A stretch of DNA of 64,000 bases from Phoenix dactylifera (Eukaryota; Streptophyta; Magnoliopsida; Arecales; Arecaceae): the NCBI RefSeq assembly GCF_009389715.1, contig NC_052409.1, positions 6,003,775-6,067,774 on the forward strand, written 5' to 3'. Every line of letters starts with the position of its first letter. The first letter of the stretch is position 1. A program made the translations under genes and the position numbers. This document shows positions 10,701 through 22,629 of the stretch, piece after piece. The notes under the pieces are model-generated. The model was not told the DNA's origin. It did no database searches and saw only the letters and a list, made by a program, of their open reading frames with translations.

Positions 10701-13404
10701 CGGAGCCTTCCTCAGTGACTCCTACTGGGGAAGATACAAGACTTGTGCCATCTTCCAAATCATCTTTGTGCTTGTAGGTGTTCCAAATTACAAATGCTTC
10801 ATTCTCTCATGAAAAGTTTCATGATCAAGCAAAACAAGGTTCCATTAATCAAGACTAGACTTAATTAAATCTGTACAAAAGCCAACTCTTGCACATGCAT
10901 TCCAAAATTACTCTTCAAATACTTATCATATTCAGCTTGTATTTTTTTTTCTTTTTTTAAAGACAAATTCAGATCATACCCTCGTAAATATCAATTTTTG
11001 CATGAATATCCTTTCAAAAGTGATATTTGCATGTATACCCTCGTAAAACACTTGTTTTGCTATATTATCTATTTTTTATCTATTTTTTTTTGTATATGTA
11101 CCTTTGTATACGTACCTATGTCATCTAATACTGTTAAAAAATTAACGATTTCAAATTAAAATGACTAAAATACCCTTAATGGGTAGATGTGCAAAGTGAA
11201 ACATTTATAAGACGATCACGATGGAGGATAAAAAAGTAATTTCAAAATTCTATTTAAATTTTAATTAAAATAAATATGGTTTTTATTAACGGTATTAAAA
11301 AACCGTTATATTAGGAGCATATATGCAAAATAGTGTTTTATGAGGATACAGAAATAAATATAAATTTTAAGAGGGTATTTACGTAAATTTAGATTTTTAG
11401 AAGGATGTTATGCAAAAAAATCTTAAACAAAAAAAGAAAGAAAAAAAAAGCTGCTATGCACTGTTGAAACACCCAAATTTTTATGAAATATCATATCAGT
11501 TAATATAATCATACTAATATTACATATCCCCAAATAACCCTTATAAATTTGCTTATTAGATGCTAATATATTTGCTTGGGCTTCTCTTGGTTAACAGGGC
11601 TTGGTGCTACTATCCTTGTCTTCGCACCTCTTTCTGCTCAAGCCCTCTGGTTGTGGAGACGAGGAGACCTTCTGCGGACCCCACTCAGGGCCAGAGGTTG
11701 ACGTGTTCTACCTTTCCACGTACCTCGTTGCCCTTGGGAATGGTGGGTACCAGCCCAATATAGCCACATTAGGGGCCGACCAATTTGATACGGAGGACCC
11801 GGTGGAGGCCCGCTCGAAGGTGTCATTCTTCAGCCACTTCTATTTGGCCCTCAACTTGGGCTCCCTCTTCTCCAACACTTTCTTGGGCTACTTTGAGGAC
11901 AATGGCATGTGGGCCTTGGGCTTTTGGGCTTCGACAGGGTCCGCTTTTATGGCGCTAGTCCTATTCCTTGGTGGGACCCCTAGGTACCGGCACTTCAAGC
12001 CAGGAGGCAACCCCTTCTCTAGGCTGTGCCAGGTCATCGTGGCAGCCTCGAGAAAATGGAGGGTCAGGATCCCTCCAGGTGGCCACAATCTGTATGAGGT
12101 TGATTTCAAGGAGGAGCTTGCAGTATCTAATGGGCATAGAAGGCTTCTTCACACTGAGGGTTTCGAGTAAGTTTTTGCTACTCTAGTTATAAATCGCGAC
12201 TCTGCAAAGATCTACTAATTCCTCCATACAAGCTACTGCTATTGAAAATTCAAATGATAGTTTTTGTGTCTTCTGTACTTTGTCTTTCCTACTATAAAAT
12301 GCATGTTAGAAACTTCTTTATTTTTGTTTATTTATTTATTTTTTTGCTATTCGGATACATTCAAAAAAATCAAAGAATAATAAGTTTCGGAATGCATCTG
12401 GATAGTTCTCTCTCCAGAGCCTTTTTAGAATAGTTAGCTACATAGAATGCTACCCAATCTGCTGTCTCGTTGGCCTCGCAATATACATACTTAGTTTGCA
12501 AGCATTATCTTTGGCAGGCAAATTAATCAGCATTGCATATTACTGCTTTCAAAGGTTTCTAGACCGAGCTGCGTTTATCGATTCCGACCTCCAAGACCAA
12601 TTGATCCCTCGGGACCCCTGGCGCTGCTGCACCATCACCCAAGTCGAAGAGGTGAAGTGTGTCCTCCGACTCATCCCCATATGGCTGACCACCATTCTCT
12701 ACTCCGTTGCTTTCACACAAATGGCCTCCCTCTTCGTCGAACAAGGCGATGCAATGAACACCACAATTGCAGGCTTCGAAATCCCTCCAGCAAGCATGTC
12801 GGCCTTCGACATCCTTAGCGTCGCGGTCTTCATCCTCCTCAACCGCAGGCTGCTCACCCCTCTTGTGTCGAGGCTCAAAAAGGAACCCAAAGGACTAACC
12901 GAGCTGCAACGCATGGGAATTGGACTCATCGTTGCAATCATAGCGATGGTTGCTGCTGGAACAGTCGAGATAGTCAGGCTAAAGCATGGCTGCAAAGGCT
13001 GCAAAGATGATGAGAGCTCTCTCAGTATCTTATGGCAAATCCCTCAGTACATGCTGATAGGAGCTTCCGAGGTGTTCATGTACGTGGGTCAGCTAGAGTT
13101 CTTCAATGATCAAGCGCCGAATGGATTGAAGAGCTTCGGTAGTGCGCTTTGCATGGCTTCAATCTCGTTAGGGAACTATGTGAGCAGTCTCCTTGTGACG
13201 ATCGTGATGAAGATCACGACCGAGGATAACCGGCCGGGGTGGATACCGGGGAACCTTAACAAAGGTCATATGGATAGATTTTACTTCCTCTTGGCTGCCC
13301 TTACCAGTGTAGACTTTGTGCTATATGTGGCTTGTGCTAGATGGTACAAGTGCATCAAGTTAGAAGGGAGGTGTGGGGGTGATGAGGGGGATTCTAGGGT
13401 CTAA
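7786..13404 (+). CDS. NPF7.3-like: NRT1/PTR family transporter, NPF7.3 (NRT1.5)-like
   Basis: Five exons join in frame: 7786-7812, 8301-8484, 10556-10773, 11598-12166 and 12555-13404 (stop TAA). They give 615 residues, the length of Arabidopsis NRT1.5. All introns are GT-AG. The protein begins MASSEQPEM, then an acidic segment and EYTLDGSVDIKGRPA, followed by about 12 membrane segments. The PTR signature GNGGYQPNIATLGADQFD is in exon 4. Known family members load nitrate (and affect potassium) into the xylem at the root pericycle plasma membrane. The ExxER proton-coupling motif of most NPF proteins is replaced by QGLAT at the start of exon 3, as in NRT1.5. NPF7.2 is the main alternative. The 27-nt first exon is the least certain; it was chosen because its donor matches exon 2 in phase and a TATA box lies upstream. 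Intron 3 holds a MITE, and introns 2 and 4 hold LINE fragments. Confidence 0.93.
9210..9863 (-). mobile_element. LINE 3' fragment in NPF intron 2
   Basis: The minus strand encodes, with frameshifts, the C-terminal RNase H region of an L1-type LINE. Segment 9624-9863 reads FFTWKSPSLSFLKINFNRCM and continues to GGVGFVLKG, corresponding to the 'FLK(I/V)NFDG...GG.GFV.R' start of this domain. The end of the domain follows at 9250-9420. On the minus strand the element ends in an A-rich tail (the T-run at 9213-9222). It lies antisense to the host gene inside the 2-kb second intron. Confidence 0.7.
10950..11432. mobile_element. Foldback MITE, empty copy (NPF intron 3)
   Basis: The two halves are long imperfect inverted repeats. 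The left half runs CCCTCGTAAATATCAATTTT to CCTCGTAAAACACTTGTTTT, and the reverse complement of the right half gives the same order of blocks, ending CCTCATAAAACACTATTTTG. Both halves carry an internal TTAACGRT/ACCGTTA pair. It has no coding capacity, is about 480 bp long and could fold into one long hairpin. A second family member at 46973-48720 matches it block by block but has plastid DNA in its middle. Ends are approximate because they run into poly-T and poly-A. Confidence 0.75.
12310..12490 (-). mobile_element. LINE 3' fragment in NPF intron 4
   Basis: This segment aligns along its length with 9250-9400, for example GGATACATTCAAAAAAATCA against GGAATACATCCAAAAAAGTT, and both share the CTCTCTC...AGAGC block. 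It is therefore a second, diverged copy of the same LINE 3' end in the same antisense orientation. A T-rich stretch at 12320-12345 is the poly-A tail on the minus strand. Confidence 0.55.
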
Positions 13405-14139
<735 letters not shown>

Positions 14140-14140
<1 letters not shown>

Positions 14141-14636
14141 GCTATTGGCAGTAGAGTATTTAGAAGTAGAGCTTTCGAAAAGTAGAGCTTTTGAAAGTAG
14201 AATTTTTATTAAAAAATATTTGTTGTTTGATAACTACATTGCTAAAATACTATGAAACTTTAATGTATGTTTGGTAACCAAAATAAAAAAGTACTTTTAG
14301 TATGATAAAATGACAATAAAAAATATTACATAATATTAAAAAGTGAAGTATAATACAACATAATATTACATATTATTATATATTAAAATATTATTATTTT
14401 GTATATTATTATGATAATATAGTGTAATATAATATTGAATACTACAATATAATAATATAACATAATATGATATGATATAATACAGTAATATATGATTAAC
14501 AGAAGAATATTACTACAATGTAATATAACATTATTATAATTATAATATATAATATAATATAATAATACTATTATATAATATCGCAATATAAAATAAATAT
14601 TATTATTATTATAATAATATAAAATTATAATTGTAA

Positions 14637-14702
<66 letters not shown>

Positions 14703-15102
14703 ACATTTATGTATGTGTATATATAGACACACACATACACATGCATATATGTATCAATATGTTACTACAGATATACATCTATATATATGTGTAGATAGAT
14801 ATCTATGTATAATACATATACACATACACAAATACACACACACACATACATACATATATATATATATATACATACATACATACATATATATATATATACA
14901 TACATATATATATATATATACATACATATATATACATATATATATATACATACATATATATATATGCACATATGCGCACATGCGTGCCCACACAGATATA
15001 TATACGTAAATATATAACTATATATGTATATGCAGGTATATATATGTATGTACCAATATATATCTCTATATGTATACACACACACACACACACACATATA
15101 TC

Positions 15103-15154
<52 letters not shown>

Positions 15155-15325
15155 CATATATATATATATATAAATATATATACGTACATATATATATATA
15201 TATATACATACATATATATATATGTATATATGTATGTCTATATGTACATATACGTTGATATATATATATATATTGATATATATATATATGCACATATATA
15301 CATATATACATACATACATACATAC

Positions 15326-15377
<52 letters not shown>

Positions 15378-15606
15378 GTGTGTGTGCACATACGTGTTTG
15401 TTATATATCCATATATGTGTATGTGTATATATATACACATTCTTATATATATTCATACACACACATATATATAAACAGTATTACTATTATTAGTATTATT
15501 ATTATTTTTAGTATTATTACTATTTTTAATACTATTACCATTATTAGTAATATTACTATTTTTGGTATTATTACTATTTTTTAGTATTAATGCTATTATT
15601 AATGCA
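14140..15606. repeat. AT/TACA/ATT microsatellite tract, left part
   Basis: The sequence becomes almost pure A/T from about 14240. It holds an uninterrupted (TA)n tract at about 14638-14700, then mixed (TA)n, (CATA)n and (CA)n arrays to about 15470, then ATT-type trinucleotide repeats. Apparent open reading frames rich in I, Y, H and T are repeat translations. The trinucleotide part continues after the LTR element at 25678, so this was one tract before the insertion. Confidence 0.95.
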
Positions 15607-15611
15607 ATTAC
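15607..15611 (+). repeat. Target site duplication (ATTAC), left copy
   Basis: ATTAC directly precedes the TG of the left LTR and is repeated at 25673-25677, directly after the CA of the right LTR. This fixes both borders of the element. Confidence 0.95.
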
Positions 15612-15790
15612 TGAGGATGATAGTGTTATTTTGATGATTAACAAGCAATTATCTAGAGCATGCTATAAGTTAAATTGATACTTCATTTATAAGTTCATTA
15701 CTCTCAGTATATTTGTATAAATTGATATAGATATATTTCATTGTTCATTTGAATGAATCTAACCTTGAGAATGCAGCAAAGTGTGAATTG

Positions 15791-16310
15791 AGTCGACCCA
15801 AAGGATGATTAGATCGACCCCGGCACATCAAGAAATTATTTGGCACACTTCTGCAAATATGGCACAGATGAACAGTGAGTTGGGTCGACCCAAGGAAAGC
15901 ATGAGTCGACCCAAACATCAAGATCCTCAAACAACTCAAAAATGGTTCTCTGGATTTTCTGAGAGGGTCGACCCAAGAAGAAGTTGAGTCGACCCAAGTA
16001 AACCTTGAGTCGATCCAAAGAAAGGTTGAGTCGACCCAAGTGAAGAAAGGCTGAAATTCAAGATTCTGAATTTTCTGAAAGTTGGGTCGACCCAAGAAAA
16101 GTTTGAGCTGACCCAAGGTTTGAGTCGACCCAAGAAAAGTTTGAGCTGACCCAAGGTTGGGTCGACCCAAAGAAAGGTTGGGTCGACCCAAGGGATGGAA
16201 GGCTGAAAATTGAGGTTTCTGTGGTTATTGAGAGGGTCGACCCAAGAAATGGTTGAGTCGACCCAAGGCCAAGTTGGGTCGACCCAAGGACAGGTTGAGC
16301 CGACCCAAAC
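15791..16310 (+). repeat. 21-bp-period GGTCGACCC palindrome array
   Basis: About 18 copies of G(A/G)GTCGACCCAAG occur, many spaced exactly 21 bp apart (for example starts at 15965, 15986, 16007 and 16028). The core GGGTCGACCC is a perfect 10-bp palindrome. The right LTR carries the same array, and four further copies lie in the internal region at about 22829-22910. Confidence 0.9.
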
Positions 16311-16742
16311 ACGGGCTGAACATAACGGCTAGTTGTGCAGAAATGCTTTTTGGACTCCCAACGGCTATAAACGGCTAGTTTCTTCAATCCAACGGTCAGA
16401 AAGGACTATTTGGAGGTTGGAGAAGTATTTAAGAGGGAGTATTCATCAGAGGAAGTAAGCTTTGGAAAAATACATCAAGTGCATTCAAGAGAGAACCCTA
16501 GCAAGGCAAGCTTCATCCAAGTGCTTCATTCAAGAATCAAAAGAAAGTGGTTGAGCAGATTCAAAGAGTCATCAAGAGCTCCATCCACCCTTGAAGAGTG
16601 AAGCATCCTTGACAAAGAAGAGAGAAGTCATATCAAGCGATAAATATTCTCTAAACTCTTCTTTGTAGATTATATTGTTATATTTGCTCATCTAGGAGTT
16701 TAAATCTTCTTCCTTTGTTTATTAAACTACTTGTAAAGGTTG

Positions 16743-17027
16743 GTTGGTTAGCCCGCAAAACCAACGGAATAGGTTGATTGGTGAACCCGGAAAACCAATT
16801 GTAAAGGTTCGTTGGTAAGCCCGTAAAACCAACATAGGTTGTTGGTAAGCCCGTAAAACCAACGTAGGTTGTTGGTGAACCCGTAAAACCAATTGTATAG
16901 GTTCGTTGGTGAGCCCGTAAAACCAACATAGGTTTTTGGTGAACCCGGAAAACCAAAGTGTATAGGTTCGTTGGTGAGCCCGTAAAACCAACATAGGTTT
17001 TTGGATTGTGAGCCCGGAAAACAATCC
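16743..17027 (+). repeat. Nine tandem hairpins with co-varying stems
   Basis: Nine units share the form stem, 11-nt loop (consensus RARCCCGKAAA), stem. Most stems are GTTGGT/ACCAAC, but other units have ATTGGT/ACCAAT, TTTGGT/ACCAAA and, in the last, GGATTGT/ACAATCC. One unit would pair G with U. The stems change together so that pairing is kept. Minus-strand open frames rich in GFTGSPT are translations of this repeat. The same array is at 25112-25396. Confidence 0.85.
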
Positions 17028-17308
17028 AACTGTAATCCGCGGGATTATAGTGAATTCCCAAGGGGACGCTTGGGGAGTGGACGTAGGTGCTAAGGAGAGC
17101 ACCGAACCACTATATATTGTCGTGTTTGTGTTGTGCTTGTGCTTACGTTTATTCTTGCATCATCTTCTATCTTTGCACTAGTTTAAATCATTCAAATAGT
17201 TTAAGGAAGCATCCACCGCACTTAATTAAGAAAACGTTTAAAGCACCAAAATTTAGAAGAAACCAATTCACCCCCCCCCCCTCTTGGCTTGTCACCTTGG
17301 GCAACAAG

Positions 17309-17320
17309 TGGTATCAGAGC
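17309..17320 (+). other. Primer binding site (initiator tRNA-Met)
   Basis: TGGTATCAGAGC, two bases after the LTR end, is the standard plant LTR-element primer binding site complementary to the 3' end of initiator tRNA-Met. Confidence 0.95.
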
Positions 17321-17369
17321 AAGGTGCTCTAATAGTACTCATTGATCTCACAATCAAGAGTTAAAGATC

Positions 17370-18434
17370 ATGACAACCCAAGTGGGATATTCTATGAGTG
17401 AGGGACAATTAATTGATAGACCTCCACTATTTGATGGTATAAACTACACATATTGGAAAGCACGCATGCGCATTTTCATTCAAGCACATGACTACGATTT
17501 ATGGAGTATCATAGTCAATGGGCTACACACAAACACTAATCATGATAAAGAAAGGGCTCAGCAAAATGCAAAAGCCATGAATATTCTATATTGTGCATTG
17601 GATGATAGTGAACTTAATAGCATATCTTTTTGCATAACTGCTAAGGAAATATGGAATATGCTTGAAGTTAAATATGAATGCACTAACGTTTCTAGTGAAT
17701 TTGAAACTAGTTCCAAAGAAGAAGAGCATCAAACTGAAACTGAAAATCTATGCTTTGGAGCACATGAAGATGAGGTATGTACTCGAACACAAAGTGATTT
17801 TTCATTCAAAAATCAAGTACATACTGAAGCTCAATCTGATTTTACATTTGATGAACTTCATGATGCTTTTTCTGATTTATACTTAGAATATAAGAAGCTT
17901 AGTTTAAAGAATAAAAAGCTAAATCAGAAAAATCTATCTCTTGCTGAAAGCTATAATATAACTCAGAAAAATAATAAATTACTTTCAGAAGACAATGAAA
18001 GGCTAACTAAAGAAGTTAACAAATTTAAGCCTATAGTTGAAAAATTTACTATCAGCTCTGAAAAACTGAACTTAATGATAAATAATCAAAGAGCTGAATT
18101 TGAAAAGGCTGGATTAGGATATCAATCTTGGTACACACAAAAATTCCTTAATGATATATGTGTTAAATCCTCCACTATCTATCCTAAAACGGATTCTAAT
18201 TTATCTGATGAACTTAATGAACAAAAACAGAAAATTAAAAATCCATCATCCACTTATATTAAATCAATGTTTGTTAAATTTAATAGGAGTATGCAGAAAT
18301 ACATTCCTTATAATCCTAAATTCTGCAAGCCTATGGACAAAATAGCCATTAAGAAAATATGGGTTCCAAAAGAAACAATAATAGCTAACCTACAAGGACC
18401 CAAAAGAGCTTGGGTTCCTAAGTTGAAAATCTGA
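17370..18434 (+). CDS. Shortened copia Gag protein
   Basis: This is an intact 354-codon frame 50 bp after the primer binding site. The N-terminal 105 residues are Gag-like (PPLFDGINYTYWKARM, then EIWNMLEVKYE). The sequence then jumps to an acidic segment and a long coiled-coil rich in K, L, N and E (about residues 165-240), and ends in GPKRAWVPKLKI, a motif typical of SIRE-type Gag-Pol just before the protease. The middle of Gag, including the expected CCHC zinc knuckle, is absent, so the frame appears to be an in-frame deletion that joins the two ends. Whether it still packages element RNA is unknown. It is the only long frame in the element. Confidence 0.8.
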   Translation: MTTQVGYSMSEGQLIDRPPLFDGINYTYWKARMRIFIQAHDYDLWSIIVNGLHTNTNHDKERAQQNAKAMNILYCALDDSELNSISFCITAKEIWNMLEVKYECTNVSSEFETSSKEEEHQTETENLCFGAHEDEVCTRTQSDFSFKNQVHTEAQSDFTFDELHDAFSDLYLEYKKLSLKNKKLNQKNLSLAESYNITQKNNKLLSEDNERLTKEVNKFKPIVEKFTISSEKLNLMINNQRAEFEKAGLGYQSWYTQKFLNDICVKSSTIYPKTDSNLSDELNEQKQKIKNPSSTYIKSMFVKFNRSMQKYIPYNPKFCKPMDKIAIKKIWVPKETIIANLQGPKRAWVPKLKI

Positions 18435-21400
18435 ATATTTTCTGTAGGTGTGTCTAGCACTCAAGGCTCCAACAAAAGATCCTAATTTAGAAATTGGGTG
18501 CTCTAGACATATATTAAAGAATGAAACTTAAAATATACTTTAGAAAAATAATTGAAATGAAAAGAATAATGAAATTAGTAATCCTTGCATCTCATCATTC
18601 TCTTTGCCTTAGTATCTAATTAAAACATAAATTGGAGGTATTAATCAATTTTGTGATATAGGTAATATTTTAAAAATATAATCAAATCACTTCATTTTAT
18701 AGTATGCCTTACTTACTGCTGGATAAGTTGCTAAATGATTAATCAATTTATTAAGAATAACTCTATGAATTCTCTATCTACTTGATTGAGAGTTTTTATC
18801 AATGGTATTATCTTATTGATCATAGACATGAGAATGTATACTTGGTATGCCTTTAAATATATGCACTATGAATACCAAGATTAAAGAAACCACTTTTGGC
18901 ATATAAAATCAACTCATACTAGTATGGACTTAATCTCAAAAGACCTTGTTTTACTTAGATTAATTTTCGCAAGGTCAAAGTTTGCTATGTATGTCATCTA
19001 GAAAAATAAACTAGATCTTTTATTGAGAATATAGTTTATCACTTTGATTCTATGTAACAATCTGAATTTTGATAGAAACAACTATTTAAGATAATTTGAT
19101 TAAAACTTAACTGGTATATCTTATTGATAATTATCTTAAGCAAATAGAATCTAAGCTAAATTGCTTTTGAAAATAAGAAATTGGTTTGACTTTGATAAAT
19201 CTTCTTATTGCCTCACATGGGTGTCCTTGAACCATATTATTTAATAAAGTTATCTCTTCAGTTCAAGTGACTTGTGCTTGCTTATATTTATGCAATCTCT
19301 TGAGTAAAGTGACTCAAATTCAATTATTGTCATGTCTCATGTTGAGTCATCTAGTTAAGAGATATGTTGTATGAATGTTTTTGTATCCTAGAGAACCTAA
19401 TGAATTGCCTTCAAGAAAAGAAAAAGATTTTGCTAATGATACAGGATTTGTGAGCAAGAAATTTCAACTTGAAGGACACCTCGATGAAAGATACAATAAA
19501 CATTCCCTTGGAAACAAAAAAAAAGAGGAAGATTTTCTTCAGCTAAGGGTGTAAAGAATCTAAAAGGTATTTGGCTTGAAGAATGCTAAATGTACTGGTA
19601 ATCTAAACTCTTCTTTTGTGAGTTAGTTGAGCAAAATTAATAGTCTGAAATTATATGGTAGCATGATTAAACCTTTAATTGCTAATCATCTTAATATCAT
19701 GCTTCATTCTCATGCTAGTGATAATTGTTTAATGGTGTGATTAAATTGAAGTTTACTTTTTCCTATATAATGCATAATCATGAAATACACAAGTTTATGC
19801 CTCAAATCTCTAATTCAAAATAACTTGTGATAAGCTATGAATCATTGGGCATAATGAAAATGCTGTTTGCATGATATATATTTATATGCAGCATATTAGA
19901 TTAATTCTTTATTCTGCTCTTTCATGTAACTACTTGAAAATAACAAAAAGAGAGAGAGATAAAGAAAAAGAAAATGAACATTGCTCAGAAGAAGTAAAAG
20001 CTAAGTAAATACTCCAATCTTAAGTAAAAGCAGCGCAAGCATAATATATTCAGCATATTTGTGAGACTTGTGTGAACATTCTTTTGGAAGGGATAAAATC
20101 CGTAATTAATTATATTTAAATAGGGAGAGTTTGGAGTGAATATCTTGTTGCTAAAGAAAACAGTTTAACATTTCTACATTGCTCATTATAGGGATGGTGC
20201 CAATGGAGAGGCTAGTGGTAGTACCCGGTACTATTTGACCCAACTATTCGGTGTAGGGCATATTAGGGACGGCACAAGAGGGAGGCTAGTGGTAGTACCT
20301 CGTGCCCCTTCCAACTCCACCGGATAGGGAGCAAATAGAATATAGAGCATAGAAAAGTAAAACCGAAGAATAAATGAAGATAATCAAAATGTTCATTGAA
20401 TAGTTAAAGAAAGAAATTAAAAATTTGGGGAATGAATGATAAAATAAATAAAAATATATAAGAAGGTTGTGAAAAATCAAATGAAGTTTCAATCACTTGA
20501 AAACACACCTTAAGGATAAAATCAGTGCTAAATTGTATTTAAATAAAGGAAATTTTATTTAAAAAGAATTGATTTTGATCCATGACATGCTTGTTATGTT
20601 TTGCATACTTTGAATTATATGCTTTCAATATTCAGTTTGAAATGCTTCATGCTTGAATAATTTGATTGAAACATGTTTCTACCAATAGCAAATTTATTTT
20701 TTTTTTTGACACTCATAATTTGGAATAGGCTTTAACTTTGTATACAAGTTTTTGCTTCACCTTTGACTTCGAAATAACTTGTGCATCAAAGCCTAATGAA
20801 AATTGTTTTTACTTGTATTCTATACTCATCAATGATATGTTGGATCTCTCTTGTACTCTCTTGATCAAAAATAAAATTTCTTATTAAATCGGTTCCAATG
20901 CTTGAATGTTTGAAAAAATTACATAAAGAATTTTTCTAAAAATATTTTTGAAAGAAATTTTAGATTTGTCGTTCATGATCACCTTTGAAATCTGAAAGTT
21001 GAATATATTTATAAAAAGAAGAAGAAAAGGATATCTCTATTTAGGCAAAATGAATTGATTTTGTTTTATCCTTTAACTTGCCTAACTTTGGCAACATAAA
21101 TACAAATATTCTGAACATGCTCTTATATGTTTGAAATATGTGTTTTCAATCTTAATAATTTAAGATGAGCTACAATGTAGAAGATGCATATCTCAAATTA
21201 TAATCCTGAAAGCCTCCTTGAAAATTTTTATGAAATTCAGAATCTGATTTTGTATAAAAGCTTAAACTTAATTTAAAAATGTCTCTATCATTGCATTTTT
21301 GTAACTCTCATTATGTGCCTCAATGATTGCATCATTTTGGGAAATAGCTCAATATGATTTCTAGATAAAAACTACGGTTTAAGAAAAATAGAATTACTTT

Positions 21401-22464
21401 TGATGCCTTGATTGTTTGCTCCGATACGCATCTGAAACATATCATTTTCTATCTTATAAGTTTATTAAAATTAGTCTAAATGATGCGTTTTTCAATGATC
21501 TTGATTGCAAATAAATGGTTCTAAATATATGATATTATTTTGATATTAAAAAGATTTATGGTGCTTCATATATACATTGCTAAAAAAAAAAAACTATGAC
21601 TAAGAAATTAATATTTTGAATATACACTCCTACATAATTAAATGCTTCTATCATTAAAAAGAAAAGCTATTTTTAAGAAGAGAGTTAATGATCCTAAAGC
21701 TTAGAATATTTCAACTCACTTCAATAATTCTTATTTGAAAGAAAATGCATCTTTTGAGGGGGAGCTTTAAATACTCAATCTCTTTATTGAAAATTATCCT
21801 CAAACCCTAAACTCTCAAATGGAATGATTAATTAAGAGGGAGAAAGAAAGTTTCAGAGAGAGAGATCATATAGAACTTAATCGTATAAATTCGCATCTAA
21901 AGATGAGACAAAGAATATTAAATGTAAAGTGGTATTAAACTTTGTGCTTCATTGAATATCCTTTGAAAGTTGGATTTCCATCTATATTCATCGGTAAATC
22001 ATTTATTTCTGAAAACTAATGGAAAAGGATTCCATCTGTCTAAGTATCGAAAATTTATCTTGGAATCTACTTATTAGTTCTTATTGGCTTGCACTTTAGT
22101 ATTTCAATCCTGAGCCAATTCATTTTAATTGATTTTGATGATATGATCTTTAAAGGAGTAAAAGAAAGTCTTTAAGAGAGCTTTAACGATTCAACATAAT
22201 TTTATATTTTTCGAGCATATAAGTTTTGATCTTTATCTACTCTTATACTATACTCTGAAAATTAATTTGATTGCTCTCATTTTGCTATATACTTAATATA
22301 TTAAAAAAAATGTTGGATATTCATCCGTGCCTTTCCTTGAATATTATTCTTGACACTTCTTGAAATAACTTGAAAAAGATTCCATCTACACTTGATTTGA
22401 AAAATATCTTTGAAATCTACAGTTAGAGATCTTTTTTGGCTCACATCTTAAATGTCTCATTTCT
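18435..22464 (+). other. Non-coding interior of the copia element
   Basis: Four kilobases of AT-rich sequence with no open frame above about 70 codons and no protease, integrase or reverse transcriptase motif found. A GC-richer island at about 20190-20330 contains two similar segments around GAGGCTAGTGGTAGTACC (20209 and 20282). The rest resembles neither coding sequence nor the flanking microsatellite. It may be replacement sequence or strongly diverged pol. Confidence 0.6.
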
Positions 22465-22629
22465 AAAGCCAAACACATAGAAATAAGATATCATTTTATT
22501 AGGGATCATGTGCAAAATGGAAACATATGTATTGAACATATATGCACTGAAAAACAATTAGCCGACATATTTATGAAACCCTTGAGTGAAGATAGATACA
22601 TTCCTAAGGAGGAAATTAGGCATATGTGA
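22465..22629 (+). pseudogene. Remnant of copia RNase H C-terminus
   Basis: The frame reads AKHIEIRYHFIRDHV, then EKQLADIFMKPL, and stops at TGA 22627-22629. This matches the well-conserved end of copia Pol (KHI.I..HF.R..V...ADI.TKPL). Nothing upstream is recognisable, so only the last 50 or so residues of Pol survive. Confidence 0.8.

Larger units (their letters stand above)
15612..17306 (+). repeat. 5' LTR of the copia element
   Basis: It runs from TGAGGATGATAG to CCTTGGGCAACA. It contains three notable blocks: a 21-bp-period array of GGTCGACCCAAG (15791-16310), a central segment with CAACGGCTATAAACGG near 16358, possibly the promoter, and nine tandem hairpins (16743-17027). A run of about a dozen C residues at about 17270-17282 is several bases shorter in the other LTR. 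Minus-strand reading frames here are translations of the repeats, not genes. Confidence 0.95.

Noticed and set aside
14713-15584. Several long open frames on both strands rich in Ile, Tyr, His and Thr
   Set aside because: They are translations of (TA)n, (CATA)n and (CA)n microsatellites; all six frames are open for the same reason.
16735-17035. CRISPR-like array of short repeats and spacers
   Set aside because: Repeats and 'spacers' are not distinct, units are imperfect hairpins within an LTR present twice in a plant nuclear sequence, and no cas genes exist.
15745-17102. Minus-strand open frames with repeated GRPNLGSAQ or VGFTGSPT-type sequence
   Set aside because: They are translations of the 21-bp palindrome array and the hairpin array in the LTR and occur identically in the second LTR.
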